From positions 1,736,001-1,800,000 of the forward strand of contig JAITYX010000022.1 of the NCBI GenBank assembly GCA_021018815.1: a stretch of 64,000 nt of DNA, written 5' to 3'. The stretch comes from Talinum fruticosum. Taxonomy: Eukaryota > Streptophyta > Magnoliopsida > Caryophyllales > Talinaceae. A program made the position numbers and the translations under genes. This document shows positions 1 to 12,019 of this stretch, in pieces. The first letter of the stretch is position 1. Each line of letters opens with the position of its first letter. The notes beneath the pieces were generated by a model. The model was not told the DNA's origin. It did not search any database and was given only the letters and a program-made list of their open reading frames with translations.

Positions 1-1700
1 ATCTGTGAAGATATTATCCAAAAATACAAAAGGAAAGGGGTATCTCCTCGATGTCTAATGAAGATAGACCTACAGAAGGCGTATGACTCAATTAATTGGA
101 AGTTCATTGAGCAATTGTTTCTTGGTTACAAATGGTCGCAGTCATAATGTGCTGCATAACCAATGCAAAGTTTTCAATCAAGATCAATGGAAACCTTCAT
201 GGTTACTTCAGTGGTGGTAGAGGGATAAGGCAGGGAGACCCAATGTCCCCACTTATCTTTGTGCTAGTTATGGAATATCTAATAAGATCTATAAAAATTG
301 CCCAAAAAAAGAGAAGCTTCAGGTTTCATCCGGGGTGCAAACAACTAGAACTCAGCACACTTTGCTTTGCGGATGACTTATTCATGTTTTGTGAAGCGGA
401 TAAGCAAACTATACTATGCTTGCAGGCGGCCTTTCAGCATTTCTCTATTGCCACCGGATTAACAGCAAATCAAAAGAAGTCACAGATAATTGTGGCTGGA
501 AGGAATACAGGAGCAAGAAGCAATGCAACTAGCGAAGTTGACGGGGTATATAAAGGGAGATCTCCTCTTTAAGTACTTGGGAGTACCAATAAAGGTACAG
601 AGACTAACTAAGGGAGATTGCCAAACTCTAATAAGTAGAATCACAGCAAGAAGCATGCGAAAAGAAGACTGTCATATGCTGGTAAGCTTCAACTCATCAA
701 TTCTGTCGTGCTAAGCATAGCTATTGGTGCCAAATGTTTATTTTACCGAAGGCAGTATTGAAAGGGGTGGGGTCATTGCAAGTTGTAGGCAGTTTTTATG
801 TGAGAAGAATTTATCCAGTTGCTTGGTTGACAATATGCCTACCAAAGGAAGAGGGAGACCTGAGAATTCGGATATAATAAAGAAAAATGCAGCTGGTGTC
901 CAAACTTGTATGGGATATTGCATAAAAGAAGGATAACCTTTGGGTGAAGTGGGTGAACCATGTCTATGTGAGGGATCAATTTACTGGATGAAACCAAAAA
1001 CAACAAATAGTTGGAATTGGAGGAAGCTAATTAGCACCAGAGATCAACTTCTCCATGGGGTGAATACCTCCAGCAACACTTGGCTGAGTACTAATAACGA
1101 ACTGTACAAAGCTAGTGATGCATACGAGCTCCTAAGAAGCAAGGCTGAAGAGTAAAATGGTATAAGTTGGTCTGGGCCAACCCAATCATTCCTAAATGTT
1201 CGTTCATTGCGTGGCTAGCATTACAAGAGACTGCTCACCAAAGAGACAGACTTGAACAAATGGGATTGAAGGTGGAGGAGACTTGTTTGTTATGTGAAGA
1301 GGCCAAAGAAACTCACCAACACTTATTCTTTGAGTGCCCTTACTCCTAAGAAGTATATAGATCGCTAATGAAGGAGCTAGTTGGATGGAATCAAGGGGGA
1401 ATGGGATGGGATCAATGGCATCAGGATTACTATCAATTCAATGGAAGTTTGATACAGAAGAGGATGATAGGACTCTGCATTACAGTGAGTATTTACGGTT
1501 GTTGATGTGAGAGGAATAGAAGAATATTCACAAAAACCGCAAAGGGAGCATGAATGTTTACGATAGAATGTGGTAGATTAATCATTAGTAGAATCAAGAA
1601 ATCTGATATATGATTTATAAACCGTGGTATACCCAAAGATTGTGTAATGTTTGAGGTCATGATGAATGATAAATCTATCTTACATTCTACCCAAAAAAAA
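1..1700 (+). mobile_element. LINE (L1-type non-LTR retrotransposon), 3' portion, degenerate
   Basis: The reverse transcriptase core is read in pieces: a KIDLQKAYDSINW block near bases 61-105, GIRQGDPMSPLIF near 221-258, and CFADDLFMF near 364-390, which holds the catalytic F-A-D-D. Downstream pieces at 940-1155 and 1167-1349 belong to the connecting region and to the zinc-binding domain at the end of plant LINE ORF2 (C-L-L-C, then H-Q-H-L-F-F-E-C-P). Frames change and stops occur, so it is inactive. The 3' end appears to be the A-run at 1693-1700. The 5' end lies left of the window. It is antisense to the uS15m-like gene and sits where that gene's second intron should be. Seen: RT and zinc motifs. 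Inferred: intron position. Confidence 0.85.
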
Positions 1701-2409
1701 CGAATTAGAGAGAAGGAAACTATCATCTCAGTGTTTGATTTGTATTCATTGCATATTTGATGTCCCCTACAAGACTCTAACATTCCTAATTTATAGCAAA
1801 ATAGTTGGGGACTTAAATTAAGTAAGACAAAATACTGGAACTCCTCCCCCAAGTAACAAAAAGTAAAACTTCTTCCCCAAGCAACACATCTAAACCACAT
1901 ATATTTCCTAATTATTATTTCCTAACAAAAACAAAAGTCCTTCCCCAAGCAACACTTCTAAACCACATAAATTTCCTAATTATTATTTTTAAACTTTGTG
2001 CTAAAACATCAATCATGAGATGTACGAAATTAACATAAACATATCATTAAAATACATTAATTTTCCATATCCGAGACTATTCCCGAATCTCCTTATTTTA
2101 GGCTTTGTTCCTTTTTATCTTCATCTCCATCACTAAAGCTCCAAGTCATATTTATAAAAAAAAAGAAAGAAAGCTCATACTCCTTATTTCGCACACATCC
2201 AGCATAAGCAAAGCATGGCAAGACACAATATTGAAGTGGGTTATTAACTTGTTTTGGAGCCTAACCTCCCAGTCAGTACAGATGGTCACCCTTTCTATTT
2301 AGGAGATCACAAGATGTATAGTGAAACTGATGAACTAACATATAAAGAAGATATTAAGAAAAAAAGGCTGATGAAGAAATGAAAAGGCAGTCTCAGGAAG
2401 GTACAATAC
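1701..2409. other. Non-coding stretch with a 68-bp tandem duplication
   Basis: No gene is supported here; it is probably intron 2 of the uS15m-like gene. A segment starting with CTTCCCCAAGCAACAC at 1872 recurs at 1940 with only a few changes over about 49 bp, giving a 68-bp period. A weaker earlier copy may start near 1848. The rest is AT-rich sequence without recognisable domains. Confidence 0.55.
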
Positions 2410-4399
2410 CTTTTCAACTAAATGCTCTTTTGGCGGGGATAGCATGAAGGCTGGTGTTCCACCCAGCTGACCCAATATATCGACCCTTGGATCTATAAAA
2501 AGAAGGCATCATCAGCAAATCAAACCATAGTACAGTAGCGCTACAAGCACTCTCATACATATAGCTCAGACTGCTCTTCTATAAATTAAAGAGCTTCAGG
2601 TATTCCTCCTCCAAGGTAGACTGGGAGATAAAGCAAGGTCAAGAAAATTATCTACACAATGCAACTATGCCGATCTTTGTCAAAAGACAAAGAACTGCTC
2701 TTATGGGCAGAAAGAAATAGCTGTAGTAATATCAGGTTTTCTACAATCTAGTTTGACCAGAGTTATAATTCTTTTGAGTTGACAAAATAGCAATTGATTT
2801 GACATTCTGATAATATACACGGGAAATGGTCAGTTCACAAGGCATGCCCATATAAATCATCTGGCACAGCAAAATAAAAGGATTAACCAGGTAAACTAAC
2901 CACCACTGCCTTGTGGAGGGGGAAGTGATTCAGCATTTAAGAAAATGCAAAATCATATGTTTCACATCTGCGTGCCAACGACATCCAATCTCCTTGAGGC
3001 TTTTTTCATTTCCCCCAACCCGAATCAAATTTCATCATTAAGAGTAACGGAAACTTCCCTGTTATGATGATGCGAGCTGAAACAGACCGAGCATCAAACA
3101 TACTGCCGACGTTGGCTTCTCCCAAAACTGCTACATTACTTGACTAACTCCTAGGTTTCAAGCAAACCAATTAACTGCACACCTAGTCACCACATTTTCA
3201 ATTTTCACATTTGATGTTGCATATTATCTTGTGCACAGAACGATTGACCTAGATTTGGTGAACTAACAGTCAGCTAAACTCATTAACGCTTGAGCATAGT
3301 CAAGTAATGTGCAACACCACATTCAACTCTAACTTCTTTAAAACCAACATAATTTTCGCGTCCAGGGGTGTTAAAGAGAAAACTATAATGGTGAGAGAAA
3401 CTCACATTCTGCCTTCCTGGCATTTGCATCCTGAGAAAGCTGGATTTTCTGAAGGCCACTCCTCAACTCCCCGAACGAAATCCCAGTCCCTCTAGCCGCC
3501 GTCTGCTTCTCCTCAATCTCTCTCAACTTCTTCAACCTCTCATTCAACTCTGTCAATGAAAACCAACTCTCCTTCCCTGCCTTGTCATTCTCGGTTGGTT
3601 CTGGCCTCAACTTCCTCAACTTCTCCCCCAACTCAGCATGACTATACATTTTAATCAACTCATAATGTCTCATATCATCTTCAGCACTCTCCTTTCCGTC
3701 CCCTCTCTTCATCTTCTCTCTCTCACTCAGCTCCTTCCCAAACACCGAAAATGGAAGCCTCTCCGTCGACCCACCATAGACCATACCACCACCACCACTT
3801 TCCACCATTGGAGAGCCTAGCTTAAAACTGTCCTTGTACTTATCCAACGACAAACGATCACTTCCAGTCTTACCCTTTTCACCCTTCGACGTCCTCAACC
3901 GCAGCACGCTCTCTCGGATCTTCTCGAAAGAGAGATTCCCCTTGGGAATATTCTCGCGGCCAGGGTTAGGATTAGGATTCGACATCGCCATATTTCTCTT
4001 GTAGAGGTCCTGAAGCGAGGGGATTTGCTCTGAACCTGGAGGAGAAGAAGATTCCGGCGCCGGAACCGCCGATCTAAGGCGGTATTCCGACAAGTTTTTG
4101 CGGATTTCATCCAATGAAGCGACCTTCGGAGGAGTTGAAGACACTTGAGGGGTGAACTTGAAGGGTCGCAAACCCATTGATTGATTTTGATGTTGTTCTT
4201 GTTGTTTTAGTCTGGATTTGATGTCGCTGAAGTAAGAAGAGAAATTGGAAGGCTTGGAGGCATTTCCGCCATCATTGTTGTTGCCGTCCGAAGAAGAAGA
4301 AGAGAAGAGGTGAGAGAAAGTGAGGCTGGGGGCAGATTTGAGGATAGTTTGAGGCGTTTTCTGATGGTAGGGTTTTAGGTAGAGAGCTAAGGAAGCCAT
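2410..4399 (-). CDS. Mitochondrial ribosomal protein uS15-like, N-terminal part (exons 1-2; 3' part missing)
   Basis: Exon 1 is 4399-3406 and exon 2 is 2492-2410. Donors are GAAT|GTGAGT and AAAAG|GTATTG, and the exon 2 acceptor is TTTTATAG|AT. The join restores codon phase and gives 359 codons. The start MASLALYLK is followed by a Ser-rich, acid-poor stretch fitting a mitochondrial presequence. Short amphipathic blocks follow: SSYFSDIKSRLKQ (54-66), SLDEIRKNLSEYRLRS (95-110), LSFEKIRESVLRLR (156-169), SLTELNERLKKLREIEEKQ (281-299) and SFGELRSGLQKIQ (308-320). Exon 2 ends in PPKEHLVEK, which in plant proteins annotated as S15/NS1 RNA-binding (mitochondrial uS15) directly precedes the S15 helical domain. 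That domain is not in the window. It would bind small-subunit rRNA in the mitoribosome. The family call rests on remembered homologues, not a search. Confidence 0.7.
2493..3405 (-). other. Intron 1 of the uS15m-like gene
   Basis: A 913-bp intron bounded by a GTGAGT donor and a TTTTATAG acceptor on the minus strand. Only short chance reading frames are present. No repeat or RNA gene was recognised inside it. Confidence 0.65.
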
Positions 4400-4535
4400 T
4401 GACCTTAAACCCTAAAAATGACAAGCCATTGAAGCACAACTTTGAGCTCGTACGGTTATGCTCAGGGGGAATGATACGGGAGGGCTTTCTGTCACTTGGG
4501 TTTGTTTTGGGCCCATAAAAGTCGGAATATAAAGG
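4400..4535 (-). promoter_or_regulatory. Promoter/5'UTR with telo-box and site II motif
   Basis: AAACCCTAAA lies at 4407-4416, just upstream of the uS15m-like start codon. TTGGGCCCA, containing the TGGGCC/GGCCCA site II core, lies at 4507-4515. The pair of a telo-box and a site II element is a known promoter signature of plant genes for ribosomal and mitochondrial proteins, so it supports the gene call. Positions of transcription start and TATA box were not determined. Confidence 0.5.
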
Positions 4536-4905
4536 TTTTTAGATTAAAATAAATTGTATTTTGGGTATCAGACGTTTATATTTAAAATTCTAATATTATA
4601 TCAACTATACGCCGTATTTTTAGGGTAAGTGTTTTTAAATCACTATTAATTTAGGCGGTGATAACTTGATTTTTGTATAACGTGTCAATATGAGAAAAGG
4701 GAAAGGATAATCGATTTAGTGATGGGTAACATAATAATTTCCGTTTTTCAACTTGACACGTGATAAAAGAAAATTGAGTTGTCACCCCTAAATTGGCGGT
4801 GGTTTTAAAAATCACCTTCAAAATATGGTGCATGATCGATCAACTTTATAATTTGGTATATAAACGTCCAATATCCCTGAATTATAATTTATTTTAATCT
4901 AAAAA
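4536..4905. mobile_element. Long-terminal-inverted-repeat MITE or foldback element
   Basis: The first about 155 bp and the reverse complement of the last about 155 bp match along their length. Both begin TTTTTAGATTAAAATAAAT and share GACGTTTATAT, AATTTAGG(C/G)G, GATAACT/GACAACT and CGTGTCAA blocks. The arms are diverged, with several small indels, and are separated by a short spacer. No clear target duplication was found, so the superfamily is open; a Mutator-type MITE is possible. It lies directly upstream of the uS15m-like promoter. Confidence 0.65.
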
Positions 4906-5324
4906 TCATAAAAAATAAATAAAAGTTTCTATAAACAAAAAAGTTGTTTTGTAGACAATATCGTCCAAAAAACATCCTAGGTCTTGAAGTTAATGTATGT
5001 GTTAAAGAATTAATCAACTCTACCAATTGACACGTACATCATTCAAACAATATCTATTTTATTATTAACTTAGTTTGAAATGTATTACTGTAGTCTTAAT
5101 ATATCAGTCATTCACTATTCGTATTTGAAGTAGTGTTTATTCATAATAGGAGTATCAAAAAATATTAAATTCTTTCAATCAAATTGAAAATTATTTTGGT
5201 TCGATACTAATTAAGATTTTGAGATTGATAATAATTCGAACAAAACTTACTTATCTTTCTATTATTTTATAATTTAATGAATATAAAAACATGATTTATT
5301 AGAAATTAGGCTATAGAAGTAAGT

Positions 5325-5410
5325 GACACTTAGCTCAACCGGTGAAGTATATGTGAGTTGTTACCAAATACTTGGATTTAAATCCTACATATATTAGTCA
5401 TCACCCCTTA
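5325..5410 (+). mobile_element. tRNA-derived SINE head, candidate
   Basis: TAGCTCAACCGGTGAAG resembles an A box (tRNA D-arm) and GGATTTAAATCC about 45 bp further resembles a B box (T-arm GGTTCGANTCC). The spacing fits an internal RNA polymerase III promoter. A tRNA gene is excluded because no acceptor stem or full cloverleaf can be drawn. The A-rich sequence after base 5415 could be the tail region. Confidence 0.4.
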
Positions 5411-5534
5411 TTGGCACAAAAGAAATAAGAAAATAGTCTCAATAAGTTTTTCAACAAATCAAGAATCAACTCAATCGAAAGAGACAAAGGAGATGTGGCT
5501 CAAACAAGTTAATTTAGTAAAATTGTCTACCTAG

Positions 5535-5955
5535 TGTCACGAGACGATAATTCATTCAAACTTAATTCCCGTGCGGCGCTATCAAACTAAACTCGAAACC
5601 CTTCTTGAGCTTGCTAGTAAGTTTTAGGGATGCTTGACTTAAGCTTGGAAATAGTTTGGGATAATGTTTTGTATTACTTAAACTCTAGATAGTTTACTCT
5701 CTTGAATCTCTTGGATGATAATTACAAATGAGCATATTGGGGGTATTTATATTTAGCCCACCTCCTCAATAGATGGTCGAGATTTATTTAATCTTATGAC
5801 CTAGATATATCATCTAAAATCCTCTACACTAATATCTAATTCTTCATACAAGTGTATAACTTTATTATAACGTTATGCAACTTTATGAAATAGTAAAGAG
5901 AAATCTAGAGAATTTCAGAATATTTTGGAGTGGCTTGTGACATTCTCCCCCACCT
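5535..5955 (-). mobile_element. 3' LTR plus polypurine tract of a Ty3/gypsy chromovirus-like element
   Basis: The 408-bp segment 5535-5942 begins TGTCAC and ends GTGACA, a perfect TG...CA inverted terminal pair. On the minus strand it is immediately preceded by the purine tract GGTGGGGGAGAA (about 5943-5954), as expected for a polypurine tract, and just before that by a short charged open frame (S-K-D-K-K-T-T-R) ending in TAG, plausibly the polyprotein C-terminus. No second LTR or pol domain was found and the 5-bp flanks do not match, so it is a truncated remnant. The chromovirus (Tekay/Del) assignment rests on end sequence and layout only. Confidence 0.5.
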
Positions 5956-6979
5956 AATCCGACGACGCTCTTGTCGTCTTCTTGTCCTTGGACTCCGAAG
6001 ATTTATAGAACCACGCTCCTTTTTCATGTCTTGTCTCTTGTCTCTCATGATAAGAGTAGACAATTTGTTTTGCTACTAGAAAATAAATCATGGTTGAGTT
6101 GTCATAATTTTTTTCTTCTAAATTGTTCTAATCGTTGTAACACAATAATTTTTTCAATTTCATAAGAAATGCAAAATTTTAGAACACTCACCTAATTTTG
6201 TTTTGATATTAGATTATTAAATTTGTTTAGTGAACAAGACAAAATTGTGAGTTTGTGACTGCCCTTTAATAAAGAACATTAATTTTAATTAAATAAAATG
6301 GGATGAAATTAAAGTTAGCAAAAATTTTAAGGTTATGATAACGACTCCTCTAGGGATTTCGAAAGTTTTAAGATGTCCAATACTTATTTTAGAGTGAAAT
6401 TTTAATTTAAGGGTGATTAATATTTTTCTACTTGTAATTAGGGGTGAACACATATCCAGTCTTAGATTCAAACCTGATTTGGACTCGATGATTTTAGATT
6501 TAGGCCCGATTGAACTAGATTCAAGACCGGTTTCAATTTTGAGGAACACGTTAGAATTGGGTCCGAAACCGATATTAAAAATTTAGACCCGGACCCGAAC
6601 CCATTACCCGATCCATAAATATCGTTTTTAAAGAAAACATATTATGCATAAAAATACAATATACTCTTGTTAGAGAAAACCTTACTTATTTAATTTTATT
6701 TTTTCTTCAATCATCATCCTCAATCCTTATTATTCTCTTTTCTCAAGTCTCTTTCCCTACTCTCACTCACTACCTCATCCCTTTCTCTAAAACTAATAAC
6801 CACTAACCAGATAAAGTAAAATTTTTAAATTGAAGCCTTCAAACAAATAACTACTAACCAAGTAAAGTTCAATTTGATGCTTCAAACTAATAACCACTCA
6901 CCTGTAAATTTCTACACCATTTTCATCCCTTGGTGCCCTATTTTGGTCACCTGTAAATTTCTACACAATAGCCAAAGAA
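5956..6979. other. AT-rich intergenic DNA with element remnants
   Basis: No gene is supported. TAGGGGTGAACA at about 6438, followed by GA/CC-rich blocks to about 6620, resembles one end of an hAT-type element, but no matching opposite end was found. CACCTGTAAATTTCTACAC occurs twice (about 6900 and 6950), and a region from about 6790 to 6900 carries a degenerate duplication of an ACTAATAACCACT unit. Confidence 0.4.
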
Positions 6980-9900
6980 GACCGTGCTATACATCTTTAT
7001 GTTAAAGAAAATGAATCAAATACGGAATCTGTTATCTCGAGGGTCTACGGACCGGCCCAAGAATGTCATAAGGCCTTTTTGGAATAAACTCCCCTTATTT
7101 AACATAGTATTTGATCTCCCATGGTATATTATTGGGGATTTAAATGAAATCTCTTGCGCGATGAGAAAAAAGGAGGAAATTGTCTAATTCCGGATAGAAT
7201 GGTCCGATCGATAGTTTTATGAACTCCATAAATGGCAGCTCCTTACCACCAATTGGTAGAATATTTACCTGGAAAAAATACATCGGAGGCAAACTCATCT
7301 ATGAACAATTAGATAGAGCAATTGCTAGAAACAATTGGCTTAATTGTTACCCCGATAGTAGAATATTCCACGGCCCTTTCTCCTTCTTAGATCATTGCTA
7401 TATTCTTGTGGATACTAAGTCGCACGATAATAGACAAAAAATCGCAGTTTTAAATTTCAAACCCATTAGGTGTCCTCCCCCAAAGTTAATGCAATCGTCC
7501 AAGATAATCGGAAGAATGAAGTTAGAGACACTTCACTTTTCCAAATTATGTGTAAGCTTAAACGAATAAAGAGTCGGCTTAAAGATTGGAATAGAAAATC
7601 CAATCTTAATTTTAAAAACAAAATGGAAGTGAATACTCGAAAAATCCAAGTATGTTGAAACCAAACTTATTGACTCGCCCTCTTAACTTTAGACTTAACC
7701 GGTGGCTTTGCGAGATTAATTAGTCACGAGAGAAAAGCTCCTTTTGTTCAATCAAAGGTATTGGGGCAAATACTTCGAAAGAAGTGGTTAACGGAAGGTG
7801 ATAGAAACTCCTAAGTTTTTTCATATTAGTGCTACAACTCGAAAACGACGAAAAACCATCACGCGCTTAAAAGATCGCTCCGGTATTTGGATTGAGGATA
7901 TGACCTCCATTTCGATAGTTTTGTTAATGATTTTAAGTGCCGATTCATGAGTAATCCAAATAGAATTAAGACGCAACCGTTTTTATTAATAAAATAAATG
8001 ACGACCAAAGAAAGGAACTTACAAAAGGTTCTCACCTCAAGAAATTAAAAATGCGAGTATTCCGGATGGATGCATCTAAAGCTCCAGGGCGGGATGGCTT
8101 TGGCCCGGGTTTCTTCCGAAGTATTGGGACACCGCGAGTCGGGATATCACTTCGATGATCAACGATTTCCACGAGAATGGGAAAATCCTTAAAGAGATAA
8201 ATCACGCGTTTATCACACTAACACCAAAAGTTGATGACGCAGTCACTACGAATCATTTTAGACCAATTAGTCTTTATAACACGGTTTACAAGATCATTGC
8301 TAAGATTCTTGCCAATATGCTCAATTCTGTTTAAACAACATTATCTCGCCTTTGCAAAGTGCCTTTGTTCCAGGAAGACATATCCACGACAATATTTTGC
8401 TTACACATGAAATTATGAACAAATTTAGCAAAGCAAAAGGGAAAACGGCAGAGGTGGCCCTCAAACTTGATATGGAAAAAGCTTATGATCGAGTTGAATG
8501 GGACTTCTTATTCGATAGTCTTAAAGGATTGGGTTTCCTACCTAAGTGGATTTGGTGGGTAAAGGAGTGTATATCCTCGGTTTCTTATTCTATTCTCATA
8601 AATGACCAACCACAAGGATTTTTAAGCCAACAAGAGGACTAAGACAAGGTGATCCGCTTTCACTTTATCTCTTCCTTATCCGCATGGAAGCCCTCTCAAG
8701 CAAAACTAATCCGTGCTGGTACCACCAAAAAACAAGGTATTGGTATTAAGATTTGTACGAAGGGGGATCTTATTCCTCGCACTGTTCTTTGCGGATAATA
8801 GTCTCCGATTCCGCAAAGCAAGAGCACGATCTTTTTGCAATTTAAAAAGATTATGGATGAGTTCACGTGCATCCTCGAGACAACCGATTAATTTTCACAA
8901 ATCATCAATGATCTTCTCGTCTAAAGCGGATGTAAGGGACAAGGAAATTGCTTCTGCCATTTTTCATATACCCATTGTTGAATCCCTCGGAAAATACTTA
9001 GGTCAGTTCCACTATATATGGCAAATCAAAAATCCCGTTGTTTTCACCTCTTATTGATAAAGCAAATAGCGACCCACAGTTCTTGGAAGGCAAATTGCTC
9101 GTCAAAAGCTGGCGAACGGTTTTGATTCAATCAAATCTAGAATCACTCCCATCCCATACTATGTAATGCTTCAAGCTTCCAAAGTATATCACTCATTCAC
9201 TCGATAAAGTTAATAGAAATTTCTTTTGGAAAAATAATGGAACAAAAGGGATGCCCATGATTGCATGGGATCGTATTTGCCGCCCAAAATGGGAAGGAGG
9301 ACTAGGCCTACGTAAACCGAAGATGTTAATACCGCTTTCCAATGCAAACCGATATGGAAACTTTTAAAAGAGCATAATAATTTATGGGTCCAAAATATGA
9401 GAACTAAGTATGCGAGAACATTGTGATCTGTTCTCCGGATCCCCAAAGCGAGGAGACTTTTGGGTTTGGAAATCGTTGTCCGAAATTTCTATTTTCCGTA
9501 AAGGTATTCGTTGGAAAATAGGGGATGGATCAAGTATTAGATTCTGGACAGATTTATGGTGCCACCACCGAGTCTTCTTCGACTCACGGTATCGACCCAC
9601 AATCACTCGACCTATAAACAAAGGTAAGCTTTTTCATTAACCAAGGCAACGAATGGGATATCCAAAAACTTAGATCGGCCTTACCTAACGAGTATGTTGA
9701 GATCATTACCGGTATCCAACTATCAATGTTTACTAAACATGATGAATTATGTTGGGGGTTATCGAGGAATGGGTTATTCACTACAAAAACGACAACATCT
9801 CTTGTTCGGAATGTTCGGAGGCATTACGCTTGGGACGGTAACTCGGATTTGGAAAACAGATTTACCTCCTAAGATTAAGACCTTCTTCCGACAATTTTTA

Positions 9901-10894
9901 CAGGACGGGTTACCACTGAAAGAGATTCTTTCTAAAAGAGGTTTACAAATCCATACAGCGTGTAATATTTGCCAACAAGCATGACGAATCAAGCGAGTCA
10001 TCTTTTTTCAACTCGCTCAAGTACCTCCCAAGTGTGGAACTTGGCAAAAAGTCACGAGATGGGTCCACCCTATTAATTTCATCAATCCTCATAGTAATGT
10101 TTTCAACATCCTCCATACGGCGCACTCTTCTCTCTCAAAGGACCACTCGCAATGAGTCATCTTCCTTATATGGAGCATTTAGAAGGAAAGAAATGCGGTC
10201 ATCTTCAAAGAAGAAATTTTTCACCATATTAGAGTTCTCATTAGAGCGAAGAAGGCAGCGGCGGAATGGAAATCAAGAAAACCTGTTCTCCACAGGATCA
10301 CTACACTAAGGACAAGTCGACTATAGGCAAACGAATTCATCCGGTCAAATGGAACAAGCCAGAATTGGACAAGTTAAATTCAATTTTGATGGATCGTTAA
10401 GAAACAATACGACGACTATGGGCTTTATATTGAGAGATAGTCGGGGCAATCCGCTTCTTTCGGGCGCAGCCAGGTTAGGGCACACATCAATTTTAGTGGC
10501 CGAAGCAAGTGCACTTAGATTTGGTTTACAACAAGTCTGGAAAAGCAAACATCGGAAATATCGAGATTAAAGGTGATAACTTAATAATCATTGATTGCAT
10601 AAGAGGAAGGCATAAAACACCTTGGGAAATCGAGTATATCATTCAGGACACCACTCGGATGATGTCGACTTTTCAAAGCTGTACAATCAATTATATTTTT
10701 AGGGAAGCAAATGCAGCAGCTGATCGGTTAACTTACTAAGGATCTACGGTTTCTTCGCCAACCTGTTTGGGAAGAGTGCCCCTCCCCTTCTCTCTCATGT
10801 ATCTTGGCAAATGATAACTTAGGCATAACCCTTGTGAGAAGGACTGCCTAAGTTCTTGCCGATTCTCTTTCTTTACCCATTGCAAAAAAAAAAA
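6980..10894 (+). mobile_element. LINE with endonuclease, RT, zinc-binding and RNase H regions, degenerate
   Basis: Domains occur in ORF2 order across several frames. The endonuclease is at 7050-7420 (PWYIIGDLNEI, then LDRAIARNNWL and FLDHC). Reverse transcriptase is at about 8050-9060 (SAFVPGRHIHDNILLTHE, LKLDMEKAYDRVEWDF, and FADN, a decayed F-A-D-D). The thumb/connection region is at 9200-9560. The zinc-binding domain is at about 9840-9985 (LPPKIKTFFRQ...CNIC). RNase H is at 10349-10739 (VKFNFDGSL, GFILRDSRGN, AEASALRFGL, IKGDNLIIID, FREANAAADRL). The 3' end is an A-run at 10884-10894. Stops and frameshifts make it inactive. ORF1 is missing, so it is 5'-truncated. RNase H at the C-terminus marks a plant L1 subgroup. 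Confidence 0.9.
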
Positions 10895-12019
10895 CTGAAC
10901 TTAGTTGTCGGCATATTATTCATAACCGACTTCCCACATCCACATAGAGGAATTATGTGTACTGTGGAAGAACATGAGATCACTGGCACTCTTTTCTTTT
11001 TTTTTGGGGGGTGTTTCAAAAATTATATATGTTGCACATGACAACAATAATGAAGAAAATAAACCCTTAAAACATTTTATAAAAACAAGTTATTCAAAAT
11101 AAAATAAAAATACACGGCTTATAATGTAGATGAAAATATTGTCGCCAGAAGCACACTGATCAAGACGGTAAAACTCCCTTGCAAGAAAAGAATGTTCATA
11201 AGGGACTTCAAGTATCACATTAAGGATGATAATCCGGAATTGGACTCAAAATTGGATACCCTTTTGAGAAATTTTGAGTGCAGAATTACTTTCAACATAA
11301 AGCTAGTTACATCTGAATCTTCTCAAATCCTACAAAACCAAGACCCCACTAAGAGTTGTTTTTACATCTCCAAAAATTGTAAAGGCATGCTTCATGATCC
11401 AGGGAAAAGCAACAAATCCAAACAGACCCTAGATTGAACCGGAAAGAGAGGCAATGAGAAACTAAATAAAAGAATCTGAAAGAATACAACAGACAGAGGC
11501 CATGAAGGAGACATGATATAAAATGGACGGAAAAAATGAACAATTGACTAAATCTGCTGGCTGTTATTTATACATTTTCTATCCCTACCCTATCTTTACA
11601 TGATCTTCTGATGTACATATATCGATGTTGTTCACTGTGAGAAAATGCCATGTGGGGAGGCACAATTCCCTCCAGAAAACTAAGCGACAATATGCTACAA
11701 GCAGCTGAAATTAGTCGAAAATCAGACTTTGTTTTACCTATGTCAGGCTGGCCCATGCCATGAGGACTACCTGCACTTTGACTCTTCTCTACCGTCCATG
11801 TCAGCATGTCAGCCAGGATCTGCCGGAAAATGGCAGCAAATCAGAATGCCATAGGGCTCTATGTCACAGGTTCCACCGTTATGGTCTTGATGCTTCTGAC
11901 TAAAGGCAAACACAGTCAGTAATATTATCGTCATTTGTACAATCAAATTGCTGCCTAGCCAGGGCCCAGTTTCACAGGGAAACTTCACAACAACAAGAAC
12001 AAATGTCAACTGGTCAATA
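10895..12019 (-). other. 3' flank and likely 3'UTR of the MBD9-like gene
   Basis: No coding gene is seen between the LINE tail and the MBD9-like stop codon. Part of it is expected to be the MBD9-like 3'UTR, whose polyadenylation site was not placed. The several short open frames have no recognisable domain. Confidence 0.5.

Noticed and set aside
2105..2302. Third exon of the uS15m-like gene near 2100-2300
   Set aside because: Minus-strand translation shows none of the S15 helix motifs expected after LVEK.
6438..6620. hAT-type element from TAGGGGTGAACA
   Set aside because: No opposite terminus or 8-bp duplication found, so it is noted only as a remnant.
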